DNA from: Massilia sp. Root418
GTDB taxonomy: Bacteria > Pseudomonadota > Gammaproteobacteria > Burkholderiales > Burkholderiaceae_D
DNA: 64,000 nt
NCBI RefSeq assembly: GCF_001425265.1
Contig: NZ_LMEC01000011.1
Coordinates: forward strand, 1,585-65,584
Direction: 5' to 3'
Shown here piece by piece: positions 7,116 to 16,843 of this stretch. The translations under genes were made by a program, and so were the position numbers. The notes beneath the pieces were generated by a model. The model ran no database searches and was not told the origin of the DNA. It saw nothing but the letters and a program-made list of their open reading frames with translations. The first letter of the stretch is position 1. Every line of letters starts with the position of its first letter.

Positions 7116-9227
7116 ATGCGCCACTTTGCCCGTCCCATCCTCGCTTCCCTGATCGTCCTCGCCTACGCCGGCGCCGCCCATGCGGACAGCCGCGCAGTGG
7201 ACAACCTGACCCTGTTCTCCAATACCAAGGCCGGTTCGGCCGAGGACGCGCTGCGCCAGAACGCGGCCCGCTTCGGCCTGCCCGCCTCGCTCAACAACCT
7301 GGTGCTGGTGAAGGTGCAGGAGTCGCTGACCGGCAAGCATTACCACTACCAGCAGATGCTGCGCGGCTTGCCGGTGGACCGCGCGGTCATCATCGTGTCG
7401 ATCAGCAAGGGCGGGCAACTGCAGAAGATCTTCAACGAAACCCGCCATATCTCGGACGAGGTGGACGCCAAGGCCGTGAACCAGCTGTACAACCAGTCGC
7501 AGATTTCGGAAGACCAGGCGCTGGACAAGGGCTGGAACAATATGAAGGTGCAGCATCCGCTGGTGGACGTGCCGCGCACCGAGCTGGTGTGGGTGCCCAG
7601 CAAGGACGGCGTGCAGCTGGCGCGCAAGGTGAGCATCGAAGCGCAAATGCCGACCGGCGGCTTCGTGCAATACCTGAACGCGCATGACGGCAGCCTGATC
7701 GATTCCTACTCCACCTCCATCCCGCGCAAGGGCGAGCGCTCGCTGGAAGCACGCGCCAAGGCTGGCGGTGCCGTGCTGGACCGCCGCAGCGCCACCAAGG
7801 CCGCAAGCGACGCCCAGTCCACCCGCACCGCGCTGCGCGCCACCGCACCGGCCGCCACGCTGGCCTCCGGCATCAACGGCTCGGGCTACGCCTTCGATCC
7901 AGACCCGCGCACCACGCTGAACACCGAGGCGCTGACCGACACCTCGGCCGCGTCCGCCTTTGACGCCGCCTATTCCAACAAGACCCTGCGCGACCTGACC
8001 GTGGTGGGCAGCAACTACACGCTGACCGGCCCGTACGTGAACATCAAGAACATCGAAGCGCCCAACACCGCGCCCTCGACCACCACCAACGGCGTGTGGA
8101 CCGCCAAGCGCGGCAGCAATGCCTTCGACGACACCAACGTCTATTTCCACCTGGACCAGAACCAGCGCTACATCCAGTCGCTGGGCTTCACCGGCACCAA
8201 GTCCATCATCAACCGCCCGCTGGACGTGGACACCGACGGCCTGAACGGCGACGACAATTCGCACTACAGCTATAGCGGCAGCACCGACTACCTGGCCTTC
8301 GGCCACGGCTGCGTGAACGACAGCGAAGACGCGGACGTGATCCTGCACGAGTATGGCCACGGCATCCACCGCAACATCAACTCGGGCTGGAGCGGCGGCG
8401 ACACGGGCGCCATGGGCGAAGGCTTCGGCGACTACTGGGCCGCCTCGTATTCCTACAGCACCCCGAACGGCAAGACCTTCCACCCGGAATGGGCCTTCAG
8501 CTGGGACGGCCACGGCGCCTGCTGGGCCGGCCGCATGCTCAACCGCACGGACGCCAAGTACAACAGCGGCAAGACCTACGGCGCGCACCAGTCGGTGACG
8601 GAAAACGGCGTCACCTTCCAGTCCGACGAGCTGTGGTCGGCGCCGCTGTACCAGTCCATGGTGGCGCTGATCGCGGCCGGCAAGCCGCGCGGCAATATCG
8701 ACCAGATCATCCTGGAAGCGCACTTCGGCCTGGGCAGCAACATCAAGATGCCGGCCATGGCTACCGCCATCGTCAACGCCGCCAAGACCCTGTACCCGTC
8801 CGACCTGAGCTACGCCAACACCTTCCAGGCCAAGTTCGAGGCGCAGGGCATCCTGTCGTCCACACCGAGCGGCCCCACCATCGCTGAAACGGAGAGCAAC
8901 GACAGCACCGGCACCGCGCAGGTGATCAGCACGGCCGGCACCACGGTGAACGGCACCATCAGCGCAAATGCGGACGTGGATTACTACAAGGTGACCCTGC
9001 CGACCGGCAAGACGCTGACGGTAACGCTGACCCCGAACGCCAGCTCGGACTACGACCTGGAGCTGTACAACAGCGCCGGCACCAAGCTCACCTCCAGCAC
9101 CAAGGGCACCGGCCTGGTGGATACCGTGACCAGCACGGCGGCGGGCGTGCTGTACGCCAAGGTGATCCGCTACAGCGGCGGCACCGGCGCCACCAGCGGC
9201 AAGTACACGCTGTCGGCCAGCTGGTAA
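7116..9227 (+). CDS. Secreted M36-family (fungalysin-like) zinc metalloprotease with PPC domain
   Basis: 703 aa from the ATG at 7116, preceded by AGGAG (7101-7105); upstream in-frame codons precede the signal peptide and are rejected. Signal peptide at residues about 1-24. Residues about 45-120 are an FTP-type propeptide domain (VLVKVQESLTG, LPVDRAVIIVS). The zinc site HEYGHG begins at residue 411, with the third ligand expected in GEGFGDYW about 25 residues on. The last 110 residues form a pre-peptidase C-terminal domain (AETESNDSTGTAQ, VDYYKVTLP) often cleaved during maturation. Likely an extracellular general protease. Single gene, own promoter; a palindrome pair lies 3' of it. Confidence 0.9.
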   Translation: MRHFARPILASLIVLAYAGAAHADSRAVDNLTLFSNTKAGSAEDALRQNAARFGLPASLNNLVLVKVQESLTGKHYHYQQMLRGLPVDRAVIIVSISKGGQLQKIFNETRHISDEVDAKAVNQLYNQSQISEDQALDKGWNNMKVQHPLVDVPRTELVWVPSKDGVQLARKVSIEAQMPTGGFVQYLNAHDGSLIDSYSTSIPRKGERSLEARAKAGGAVLDRRSATKAASDAQSTRTALRATAPAATLASGINGSGYAFDPDPRTTLNTEALTDTSAASAFDAAYSNKTLRDLTVVGSNYTLTGPYVNIKNIEAPNTAPSTTTNGVWTAKRGSNAFDDTNVYFHLDQNQRYIQSLGFTGTKSIINRPLDVDTDGLNGDDNSHYSYSGSTDYLAFGHGCVNDSEDADVILHEYGHGIHRNINSGWSGGDTGAMGEGFGDYWAASYSYSTPNGKTFHPEWAFSWDGHGACWAGRMLNRTDAKYNSGKTYGAHQSVTENGVTFQSDELWSAPLYQSMVALIAAGKPRGNIDQIILEAHFGLGSNIKMPAMATAIVNAAKTLYPSDLSYANTFQAKFEAQGILSSTPSGPTIAETESNDSTGTAQVISTAGTTVNGTISANADVDYYKVTLPTGKTLTVTLTPNASSDYDLELYNSAGTKLTSSTKGTGLVDTVTSTAAGVLYAKVIRYSGGTGATSGKYTLSASW

Positions 9228-9237
9228 GGCCGCGTGC

Positions 9238-9318
9238 GGCGGGTTACGCGGGGCGCGCCCCGCTGTGCGCGGGAAACGGGAACGTAGGGCGGGTTAGCGC
9301 GTCAGCGCGTAACCCGCC
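9238..9318. repeat. REP-like palindromic locus B
   Basis: The right copy at 9284-9318 is intact (GTAGGGCGGGTTAGCGCG...CGCGTAACCCGCC). The left copy is truncated: only GGCGGGTTACGCGG at 9238-9251 remains, followed by unrelated GC-rich sequence with its own small hairpin (GGGGCGCGCCCC). The right copy overlaps the 3' end of the DUF1841 gene and supplies its stop. Confidence 0.8.
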
Positions 9319-9733
9319 GCTGCACCGCCTCAATATAGGCCAGCCCATCCAGCGGCTGGCCGCTGCGCTGGGCGTTCCAGATCATCTCCCCCAGGCACTC
9401 CATGATCTGGTGCTGCGCCTCGTGCGCCGAATCCAGCTTCAAGGTCAGCGCCGTGGCTGCCGCGCGGATGCCGGGCGGCTGGTCGATGGAAATCTGCTCG
9501 TCGATCGACAAGTGCATGGACAAGTGCAGGAAAGGATTGGTCTGGCCGGAGTCGACCGAATAGTCGCGCGCCAGGGCCGCATCCACGTCGCTGAGGACGT
9601 CTTCGTATTCGGGGTGGTGGCGGATCCAGTCGCCCGCCATGGTTTCCAGCGGCGTCAGGATCTCGTTGGCGCGCAGCTTCTGGTACACGGCGCAGAAGAA
9701 GCGGCGCACGTCGTCGGAGGACGGATTAAACAT
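9302..9733 (-). CDS. DUF1841 family protein
   Basis: 143 aa from the ATG at 9733. It starts MFNPSSDDVRRFFC, the usual opening of DUF1841 proteins, and contains HPEYEDVLSD and NPFLHLSMHLSIDEQ, the conserved core of the family. Cytosolic, no membrane segment. Function of the family is not known. The last residues (QRRVTR) and the TGA come from the palindrome at 9284-9318. It is divergent from the RutE-like gene, with 107 bp between starts. Confidence 0.85.
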   Translation of the reverse strand: MFNPSSDDVRRFFCAVYQKLRANEILTPLETMAGDWIRHHPEYEDVLSDVDAALARDYSVDSGQTNPFLHLSMHLSIDEQISIDQPPGIRAAATALTLKLDSAHEAQHQIMECLGEMIWNAQRSGQPLDGLAYIEAVQRRVTR

Positions 9734-9840
9734 AAGAGGGAGGCAAGGCTGCGGATAAGCCGATATTGTACCTTGGCGCGGATTTGTGTACGCTGCACCG
9801 ATCCGCCCTTGTACTTTTGACCATCTTTCCCGGAGGCCGC

Positions 9841-10422
9841 ATGCTGGACCAAGACGCACTCGATACCCTTTTCCAACAAGCCCATACGCACCAGGGCTGG
9901 CAGCCGCGCGACGTCAGCGACGCCCAGCTGCACCAGCTGTACGACACGCTGAAATGGGCACCGACTGCCTTCAACGGTTCGCCGGCGCGTTTCGTGTTCG
10001 TCAAGTCGGCCGAGCAGCGCGCCCGGCTGGCCGCCTGCGCCTCGGCCGGCAATGCCCCCAAGATCGAGCAGGCGCCGGTGACGGTGATCGTGGCCATGGA
10101 TCTGGCCTTCTACGAGCAGTTTCCGCTGCTGTCGCCGCATGTCGACGGCCAGGCTTTCTTTGCCGGCAAGAGCGCCGCGATCGACACCTTTGCCATGCGC
10201 AACTCATCGCTGCAGGGCGGCTACCTGATCCTGGCGGCGCGCGCGCTCGGTCTGGACTGCGGCCCCATGTCCGGTTTTGATGAGGGCAAGGTCAACGAAG
10301 CCTTCTTTGCCGGCACCACGCTCAAGGCCAATTTCCTGTGCAGCCTGGGCTATGGCGTGCCGGAAAAAGTGCGCCCGCGCGCGCCACGCCTGCCGTTCGA
10401 CCAGGCGTGCAAGATCGTTTGA
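9841..10422 (+). CDS. rutE: Malonic semialdehyde reductase / RutE-like nitroreductase-family flavoprotein
   Basis: 193 aa, close to E. coli RutE (about 196). The ATG at 9841 has GGAGG just upstream (CCCGGAGGCCGCATG). Nitroreductase-fold features: KWAPTAFNGSPARF (FMN phosphate site), GKSAAIDTFAMRNSSLQGGYLI and the closing FLCSLGYGVPEK. In the Rut pathway this enzyme reduces malonic semialdehyde to 3-hydroxypropionate using NAD(P)H and FMN, but no other rut gene is nearby, so a stand-alone detoxifying reductase is as likely. Shares a bidirectional terminator with rppH. Confidence 0.85.
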   Translation: MLDQDALDTLFQQAHTHQGWQPRDVSDAQLHQLYDTLKWAPTAFNGSPARFVFVKSAEQRARLAACASAGNAPKIEQAPVTVIVAMDLAFYEQFPLLSPHVDGQAFFAGKSAAIDTFAMRNSSLQGGYLILAARALGLDCGPMSGFDEGKVNEAFFAGTTLKANFLCSLGYGVPEKVRPRAPRLPFDQACKIV

Positions 10423-10425
10423 GCA

Positions 10426-10455
10426 TAAAAAAACGGACGCCGAAGCGTCCGTTCT
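10426..10455. terminator. Bidirectional terminator between rutE-like gene and rppH
   Basis: AAAAAAACGGACGC-CGAA-GCGTCCGTTCTT: an 8-bp GC-rich stem with a tetraloop. Seven A on the left give a perfect U-run for the minus-strand rppH transcript; the right side is only moderately T-rich for the plus-strand gene. Confidence 0.85.
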
Positions 10456-10478
10456 TGTCTGCTGACTTGCTGACTAGC

Positions 10479-11204
10479 TTATTCCTGGCCCGGCAGCACG
10501 ATGCGGGGCGCATCGTCCGGGGTGCAACCGCAGGGATCGCCCCCCACCAGTTCCGGCGCACCCATCGCCGCTGCCGCGTTGGCGGCATTGGCTGCCACCG
10601 CGGCACTGGCCTTGCTGGCATTGTTGCCGGCATTGCCACCGCCGCCATTGTTGCCGCCGCTGCCATTCCTGGGAGCATGCGGCTGGCGCAGGTAGCGCGA
10701 CGTATGGTGGCGGTTGCCATTGCCATGCGCCGGCCACGTGAGGAAGCGGGACAGCTCCTGCAGCGCGCGCTGGTACACGTCGCGCTTGAATTCGATCACC
10801 ACATCCAGCGGCACCCAGTATTCATGCCAGCGCCAGGCGTCGAACTCGGGGTGGTCGGTCAGGCGCAGGTTGACGTCGTTGTCGCGCGCACACATGCGCA
10901 GCAGAAACCAGATCTGCTTCTGGCCACGGTAATGGCCGCGGATCTCGCGCTTGATGAAGTGGTCCGGCACTTCATAGCGCAGCCAGTCGCGGGTGCGGCC
11001 GACGATCTTGACGTGTTCCGCCCGTAATCCTATTTCTTCCTCAAGCTCCCTGTACATCGCCTGTTCAGGCGTTTCGCCGTACTTGATCCCGCCCTGCGGG
11101 AACTGCCAAGAGTGCTCGCGCACCCGCTTGCCCCACCACACCTCGTTATGGGCGTTCAGCAGGATGATGCCGACGTTGGGCCGAAACCCTTCACGGTCGA
11201 GCAT
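10479..11204 (-). CDS. rppH: RNA pyrophosphohydrolase (Nudix), with long Gly/Asn/Ala-rich tail
   Basis: 241 aa from the ATG at 11204 ([16 protein letters not shown], the standard start of the family). The Nudix box runs from [11 protein letters not shown] through [15 protein letters not shown] before it is typical of RppH. The enzyme removes pyrophosphate from 5'-triphosphorylated mRNA and so triggers RNase E decay. The catalytic core ends near residue 165; beyond it comes a low-complexity extension rich in Gly, Asn and Ala (about residues 178-225), longer than in E. coli RppH (176 aa). Divergent from proS, a neighbour commonly seen in betaproteobacteria. Confidence 0.92.
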   Translation of the reverse strand: MLDREGFRPNVGIILLNAHNEVWWGKRVREHSWQFPQGGIKYGETPEQAMYRELEEEIGLRAEHVKIVGRTRDWLRYEVPDHFIKREIRGHYRGQKQIWFLLRMCARDNDVNLRLTDHPEFDAWRWHEYWVPLDVVIEFKRDVYQRALQELSRFLTWPAHGNGNRHHTSRYLRQPHAPRNGSGGNNGGGGNAGNNASKASAAVAANAANAAAAMGAPELVGGDPCGCTPDDAPRIVLPGQE

Positions 11205-11408
11205 GTTGCACCTCAAACTTTCTGCTTGCAGTACGTCCTTCTTATATTTTTGCCCACAAACCTGCGCGCCAGCCCGGTTTTCGGGGTACGAAAACCGTCG
11301 GCGGGCCATCTAATGAACGCATTTGTATAAAGTATGGACGCATCAGCCAGCTAATCCTTTAAAATTAGGTTGATTATAACTCTCTCTTTTTAAAAAAGAA
11401 TTCACCGT

Positions 11409-13145
11409 ATGCGTGCCTCCCGATTTTTTATTTCAACTCTCAAAGAAGCGCCTGCCGACGCGGAGATTGTCAGCCACAAACTGATGATGCGCGCGGGCAT
11501 GATCAAACGCTTGGGCTCCGGTATCTACACCTACATGCCGATGGGCTTGAAGGTGATCCGCAAGGTCGAAGCCATCGTGCGCGAAGAGATGAACAATGCC
11601 GCCGCCATTGAGCTGCTGATGCCGCTGGTGCAGCCGGCCGAGCTGTGGCAGGAGACCGGCCGCTGGGACAAGATGGGGGCCGAACTGATGCGCGTCAAGG
11701 ATCGCCATGGCCGCGAATTCGCCATCCAGCCGACGTCCGAGGAAGTGATCACCGATGTTGTTCGTTCGGAAATTAAATCCTACAAGCAGCTTCCGTTGAA
11801 TTTTTACCACATTCAGACCAAGTTCCGCGACGAGCGCCGTCCGCGTTTCGGCCTGATGCGCGGCCGCGAGTTCACCATGAAGGACGCCTACTCCTTCGAC
11901 CGCGACCTGGCCGGCATGCAACAGTCCTACCAGGTCATGTTCGACGCCTACACCCGCATCTTCACGCGCTTCGGCCTGAAGTTCCGCGCGGTGGCGGCCG
12001 ACAACGGCGCCATCGGCGGCACCGGTTCGCATGAATTCCACGTGATCGCCTCCACCGGCGAGGACGCGCTGGTGTACTGCCCAACCTCGGACTACGCGGC
12101 CAATATGGAAGCGGCCGAGGCCCTGGCCAGCGGCACCCGTCCTGCGCCCGGCGCGGAACTGGTGAAGGCGTCCACGCCAAAGGCCGCCAAGTGCGAGGAC
12201 GTGGCCAAGCTGCTGGGCACCGAACTGAGCAAGACGCTGAAGACCCTGGCGCTGACCGTGGAGCAAGAGGGTAAAAATGGCGACGTCAGGAAGGACTACT
12301 TCATGGTCCTGCTGCGCGGCGACCATGAGCTGAACGAAGTGAAGCTGGGCAAGGTGCCCGGCCTGGGCAACTACCGCTTCTCCACCGAGGCGGAAATCCT
12401 GGAAGTGTACGGCTGCGTACCGGGCTACCTGGGCCCGATTGGCACCAAGGCGCCGGTCACCGTGGTGGCCGACCGCACCGTGGCCAACATGGCCGACTTC
12501 ATCACCGGCGCCAACGAGGAAGACTTCCACTACACCGGCGCCAACTGGGGCCGCGACGTGGCCGAGCCGGCCCTGGTGGCCGACCTGCGCAACGTGGTCG
12601 AAGGCGATCCTTCGCCGGACGGCAAGGGCGTGCTGGCAATCGAGCGCGGCATCGAAGTGGGCCACGTGTTCCAGCTGGGCACCGCCTACTCCGAGTCCAT
12701 GAAGGCTACCTTCCTGGACGAGAACGGCAAGGCCGCGCCGCTGCAGATGGGCTGCTACGGCATCGGCGTGACCCGCATCCTGGGCGCCGCCATCGAGCAG
12801 AACTTCGACGACAAGGGTATCATCTGGCCGACCTCGCTGGCGCCGTTCGAGCTGGTGCTGTGCCCGATGGGTTACGACCGCAGCGAGCTGGTCAAGGAAG
12901 AGACCGACAAGCTGTACGCCGCCGCGCAGGCAGCCGGCATCGACGTGATCGTGGACGACCGCGGCCTGCGCCCGGGCGCCATGTTCGCCGACTGGGAACT
13001 GATCGGCGTGCCGCACCGCGTGGTGATCGGCGAGCGCGGCCTGAAGGAAGGCAACCTGGAATACCAGGGCCGCCGCGAAACCGAAGCGACCGCCGTGCCG
13101 CTGGCCGACGTGGTCGAGTTCATCAAAGGCAAAGTGCAGCAGTGA
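11409..13145 (+). CDS. proS: Prolyl-tRNA synthetase, bacterial type with editing domain
   Basis: 578 aa, the usual length of the bacterial ProS with an inserted editing domain. The ATG at 11409 begins [20 protein letters not shown]. Class II motifs: motif 1 region [14 protein letters not shown]; motif 2 [17 protein letters not shown]; motif 3 near [17 protein letters not shown]. Residues about 230-400 form the INS domain that hydrolyses Ala-tRNA(Pro). The C-terminal anticodon-binding domain ends in [10 protein letters not shown]. Activates proline with ATP in the cytosol. A lytic transglycosylase gene overlaps its stop by 4 bp (GTGA). Confidence 0.97.
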   Translation: MRASRFFISTLKEAPADAEIVSHKLMMRAGMIKRLGSGIYTYMPMGLKVIRKVEAIVREEMNNAAAIELLMPLVQPAELWQETGRWDKMGAELMRVKDRHGREFAIQPTSEEVITDVVRSEIKSYKQLPLNFYHIQTKFRDERRPRFGLMRGREFTMKDAYSFDRDLAGMQQSYQVMFDAYTRIFTRFGLKFRAVAADNGAIGGTGSHEFHVIASTGEDALVYCPTSDYAANMEAAEALASGTRPAPGAELVKASTPKAAKCEDVAKLLGTELSKTLKTLALTVEQEGKNGDVRKDYFMVLLRGDHELNEVKLGKVPGLGNYRFSTEAEILEVYGCVPGYLGPIGTKAPVTVVADRTVANMADFITGANEEDFHYTGANWGRDVAEPALVADLRNVVEGDPSPDGKGVLAIERGIEVGHVFQLGTAYSESMKATFLDENGKAAPLQMGCYGIGVTRILGAAIEQNFDDKGIIWPTSLAPFELVLCPMGYDRSELVKEETDKLYAAAQAAGIDVIVDDRGLRPGAMFADWELIGVPHRVVIGERGLKEGNLEYQGRRETEATAVPLADVVEFIKGKVQQ

Positions 13146-13810
13146 GCACCGCCGCCCATCAGCGCAGGGGCGCGGAACGGCGCCGGTTCTGGGCCCGCCC
13201 CCTGCGCTGGTGGCACGTGCTGGCCTTCTCGACCGGCGTGCTGAGCGCGCCGTTCGGCTTTGCCGGCAACCAGCAGGAAGAAGCGCTGGCCGACTCGGTG
13301 CGGCTGGCGCTGTCGAATGCCATCCTGGACGCCCGTCCGCCCAAGCCATCGTTTGCCAACGCGGCCGACCGCCAGCGCTACGAGCTGTGGCTGGGGCAGA
13401 TGTCGGCGCGCCTGAAGCGCAAGCTGCCGGACGAGCAGCTGCGCACCGAGTTCCTGGAAACGGCGTGGTACGAAGCGCGCCGCGCCGGGCTGGAGCCGGG
13501 CCTGGTGCTGGGACTGATCCAGGTGGAGTCGGCCTACCGCAAGTACGCGGTGTCCGTGGTGGGCGCGCGCGGCTACATGCAGGTGATGCCGTTCTGGACC
13601 AATGTGATCGGCGACAGCGACCGCCGCAAGCTGTTCAACATGCAGACCAATCTGCGCTACGGCTGCGCCATCCTGCGCATGTACATCGACATGGAGAGCG
13701 GCAACCTGTTCCTGGCGCTGGGCCGCTACAACGGCTCGCGCGGCCGGCCGGACTACCCGAACGCGGTGCTGGCGGCCTGGAACAACTGGAAAGTCATCCC
13801 CCCGATCTGA
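13142..13810 (+). CDS. Lytic transglycosylase with SLT domain
   Basis: 222 aa from a GTG at 13142 overlapping the proS stop (GTGA), so translation is coupled. An in-frame longer frame starts inside proS and is rejected. N terminus is Arg-rich, then [19 protein letters not shown] acts as signal or anchor. The SLT core is clear: [21 protein letters not shown], with the catalytic Glu in QVES, then [20 protein letters not shown] and LGRYNGSRG. It cleaves peptidoglycan glycan strands with formation of 1,6-anhydro-muropeptides, the substrate that AmpD and Mpl (both in this window) help recycle. Confidence 0.92.
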   Translation: MSTAAHQRRGAERRRFWARPLRWWHVLAFSTGVLSAPFGFAGNQQEEALADSVRLALSNAILDARPPKPSFANAADRQRYELWLGQMSARLKRKLPDEQLRTEFLETAWYEARRAGLEPGLVLGLIQVESAYRKYAVSVVGARGYMQVMPFWTNVIGDSDRRKLFNMQTNLRYGCAILRMYIDMESGNLFLALGRYNGSRGRPDYPNAVLAAWNNWKVIPPI

Positions 13811-13867
13811 TTCTCCGCAGTGCCGAATTCAGATAAGATGGCTGCCTTTGCGATACGAGGGCAGGCC

Positions 13868-15421
13868 ATGAAAAATCGGATTCAGCGCGCGCGGGCATTG
13901 GTTGCCGCGAGCGCCATTGCAGCGATTGCAGCGACCCTCGCCGGTTGCGCAGGCACCGGCTCGCCAAAGAGCCCGCAGGTACAGGCGCCCCAGCCGCCGG
14001 CCATGCCGCCAGAGTCCGCGGCGCTCAAGCACATCATCTTCCTGGTCGGCGACGGCATGGGCTTCAACACGCTCACGGCCGCGCGCAATTACGCGGTGGG
14101 CGAGTCGGGCGACTTGGCCATCGACACGCTGCCTGAATCGGCTTACGTGAAAACCTATTCCCACGACATGCAGGTGACCGATACGGCGGCTGCCATGTCG
14201 GCCTATATGACGGGCCTGAAGGCCAACAACGGCCAGCTTGCCGTCACCGGTTGCGCGCCGGCCGGCGGCGCCGCCGCGCCGCGTGCGCCGGCCACGCTGC
14301 TGGAGCTGGCGCGCAAGCGCGGCTGGGCGGCGGGCGTGGTCAACGCGGCCAGCGTCACCGACCCGCTCACGGCGGCGGGCTATGCGCACACTTGCCAGGC
14401 CTCGCGCAACGAGGAGATCGCGGCCGCGCTGGTGCCGGGCGGCGCAGGCTATAACGAGCAGCTGGCCGGCGGCCTGGACGTGGTGCTCGGCGGCGGCGCG
14501 CAGTACTTCCAGAAGCGCGCCGACGGCCGCGACCTGCTGGCCGAACTACGCGCCCAGGGCTACACGCAGGCGGCCGACGCGGCCGCGCTGGCGGCGCTCG
14601 CGGCGGCGCCGGGCGCTGGATCTGCCACATCCGTCGCATCGGCTGCACCGGCCACATCGGCTGCACCGGCCACATCGGCTGCCTCACCTGCTGCTGCGGC
14701 CGCGGCGAACAATCGGCGCGTGGTTGGCCTGTTCAACGGCGCGCTGCACGCGCCGTCCGCGACGGCGACGGCTGGCGCTGGCGTGTCCGCGAACGGCAAG
14801 GAGCCCTCGCTGCCGGGCATGACCTCGGCCGCCATCGACCTGCTGGCCAGGAGCGGCAAGGGTTTCTTCCTGGTGGTGGGCAACGGCCAGATCGGCCACG
14901 CCCAGCGCGCCTCGACCGCGCGCCGCGCCCTGGATGAAACCGTGGCACTGGACGCCGCGCTGAAGACGGCCATCGCCAAGATGCAGGCCATCGACCCAGG
15001 CCTGAAGCGCACCCTGATCGTCATGACCGCCAGCAGCGACAGCACCCTGATCCTGAACGGCTACTCCATCCGCACCGGCAAGACCACCGCCACCGAACCG
15101 GGCGTGCTGGGCCTGGTGCGCAAGTACACGGACGGCCAGTACTACAAGGACCTGGACGACGTCCCCTACACCATCATCGGCTACGGCAATGGCGTCAACC
15201 GCGTGCAGGGCAGCCGCGCCGGCGGCTCGCTGCTGAGCGACGCCATCGTCTCGGAAGCGGCCTACCGCCAGGAAGCCACGGTGCGCATGGCGCCCGGCGC
15301 GGCCACCAACGGCGGCACCGACGTCTACCTCGGCGCCATCGGCGCGCGCGCGGCGGACTTCCGGGGCACGCTGGAGAACACGCAGGTGCACACGCTGATC
15401 AAGAACGCAGCCGGCTGGTAA
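13868..15421 (+). CDS. Alkaline-phosphatase-like lipoprotein lacking catalytic residues (probable pseudoenzyme)
   Basis: 517 aa from the ATG at 13868; lipobox LAGC with Cys 27. It aligns along its length with the intact phosphatase encoded next, but most active-site residues differ. Retained: the first metal Asp in VGDGMG (62). Changed relative to the paralogue: nucleophile Ser 80 to Thr 106; Glu 301 to Gly 338; Asp 306 to Gly 343; His 310 to Arg 347; Asp 352-His 353 to Ser 389-Ser 390; His 430 to Asn 481. Residues about 235-282 are an Ala/Pro/Ser-rich linker, including a repeated AAPATS. The frame is intact and the fold core is conserved, so this is a maintained non-enzymatic paralogue rather than a pseudogene. 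A binding or scaffold role is conjecture. Confidence 0.85.
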   Translation: MKNRIQRARALVAASAIAAIAATLAGCAGTGSPKSPQVQAPQPPAMPPESAALKHIIFLVGDGMGFNTLTAARNYAVGESGDLAIDTLPESAYVKTYSHDMQVTDTAAAMSAYMTGLKANNGQLAVTGCAPAGGAAAPRAPATLLELARKRGWAAGVVNAASVTDPLTAAGYAHTCQASRNEEIAAALVPGGAGYNEQLAGGLDVVLGGGAQYFQKRADGRDLLAELRAQGYTQAADAAALAALAAAPGAGSATSVASAAPATSAAPATSAASPAAAAAANNRRVVGLFNGALHAPSATATAGAGVSANGKEPSLPGMTSAAIDLLARSGKGFFLVVGNGQIGHAQRASTARRALDETVALDAALKTAIAKMQAIDPGLKRTLIVMTASSDSTLILNGYSIRTGKTTATEPGVLGLVRKYTDGQYYKDLDDVPYTIIGYGNGVNRVQGSRAGGSLLSDAIVSEAAYRQEATVRMAPGAATNGGTDVYLGAIGARAADFRGTLENTQVHTLIKNAAGW

Positions 15422-15437
15422 AAAGGATTTATATCAT

Positions 15438-16838
15438 ATGAAACGCAAGCTGATCATCCCGGCGCTGCTGGCCGCCACCGTTGCCACGGCCGCCGCCGGC
15501 GCCCACGCCGGCGAAGCGAAGAACATCATCTTCTTCCTCGGCGACGGCATGGGCCCGACCGCCATCACCGCCGCGCGCATCTACCAGTACAAGGAAGAGG
15601 GCCTGCTCAAGTTCGAGCGCATGGAGCGCGTGGCGCGCATCAAGACTTACTCGCAGGACGCACAGACCACCGACAGCGCGCCCTCCATGGGTTCCTACAT
15701 GACCGGCGTTAAGATCCAGAACGAGGTGATCTCCATGTCGCCCGACACCAAGGCCAGCGCGCCGAAGAAGGATGCGCACGGCAACCTCACCATCGACACC
15801 TGCGCTGCCGCCAACGGCCGCCCGGCGGCGACGATACTGGAGCTGGCCAAGGCGCACGGCAAGGCGGTGGGCGCGGTCACCACCACCGAAGCGACGCACG
15901 CCACGCCGGCGTCGACCTACGCACACAGCTGCCACCGCAACAGCGGCTACGCCATCGCGGTGCAGGCGGTGCCGGGCGGCGCAGGCTACAACAGCGCGCT
16001 GGGCGACGGCCTGGACGTGCTGATGGGCGGCGGCCTCCACCACTTCACGCCCTACAGCGCCGACAATACCAAGGGCCGCGCCGACGGCCGCGACCTGCTG
16101 GCCGAACTGGCCGCGCGCGGCTACGCCGTGGCCACGGACCGCACGCAGATGGAGGCGGCCAAGCCGGGCCGCAAGTTCATCGGCCTGTACGCCAAGGAAG
16201 ACCACCTGGCCTATGAGCTGGAACGCAGCGCCCGCAACGCGAAAGGCGAGGCGGCCACGCAGCCGTCGCTGTCGGAGATGACGTCCAAGGCCATCACGCT
16301 GCTGTCGGAGAAGCCCGAGGGCTTCTTCCTGATGGTCGAAGGCGGCAAGATCGACCACGGCCTGCACGACTCGAACGCCAAGCTGGCCCTGGTGGACCTG
16401 GTGGCGTTCGACGACGCCATCCAGACCGCCATCGACCGCATGCAGCTGCTCGACCCGGGCCTGCGCAACACGCTCATCGTGGTCACGGCGGACCATGACC
16501 ATACGCTGGCCTTCAACGGCACGGCGCGGCGCGGCAATCCCATCCTGGACATCGTGCGCAACGCGGACGGCACGCCGGCGCGCGACGCGGATGGCCGCAG
16601 CTACACGGCGCTGGTGTTCGGCAACGGACCGAACCGGCCCAATGCGCGGGCGGATGTCGCCAGCGAGACTGCGCTGGGCGACCACTACCACCAGGAGACG
16701 GGCGTCCGCATCAAGGGCGAAACCCACGGCGGCGGCGACGTGAAGCTGTACGCGGCCGGCGCGGGCGCGCAGCGTTTCAAGGGGACGATGGAGAACACAA
16801 GGGTGTTCGAGCTGATGAAGCAGGCTTTCGGCTTTTGA
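15438..16838 (+). CDS. Alkaline phosphatase, periplasmic, intact active site
   Basis: 466 aa, PhoA superfamily length. Signal peptide at residues 1-24 (AAGAHAG). All expected catalytic positions are visible: Asp 36 in FLGDGMG, nucleophile Ser 80 in TTDSAPS, Thr 153 region in TTEATHATPAS, Glu 301, Asp 306 and His 310 in VEGGKIDHGLH, Asp 352-His 353 in TADHDHT, and His 430 in GETHGGGDV. It hydrolyses phosphomonoesters in the periplasm using two Zn and one Mg. Only 16 bp after the degenerate paralogue, so probably co-transcribed. I see no convincing pho box before the pair. Confidence 0.93.
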   Translation: MKRKLIIPALLAATVATAAAGAHAGEAKNIIFFLGDGMGPTAITAARIYQYKEEGLLKFERMERVARIKTYSQDAQTTDSAPSMGSYMTGVKIQNEVISMSPDTKASAPKKDAHGNLTIDTCAAANGRPAATILELAKAHGKAVGAVTTTEATHATPASTYAHSCHRNSGYAIAVQAVPGGAGYNSALGDGLDVLMGGGLHHFTPYSADNTKGRADGRDLLAELAARGYAVATDRTQMEAAKPGRKFIGLYAKEDHLAYELERSARNAKGEAATQPSLSEMTSKAITLLSEKPEGFFLMVEGGKIDHGLHDSNAKLALVDLVAFDDAIQTAIDRMQLLDPGLRNTLIVVTADHDHTLAFNGTARRGNPILDIVRNADGTPARDADGRSYTALVFGNGPNRPNARADVASETALGDHYHQETGVRIKGETHGGGDVKLYAAGAGAQRFKGTMENTRVFELMKQAFGF

Positions 16839-16843
16839 AGCAC

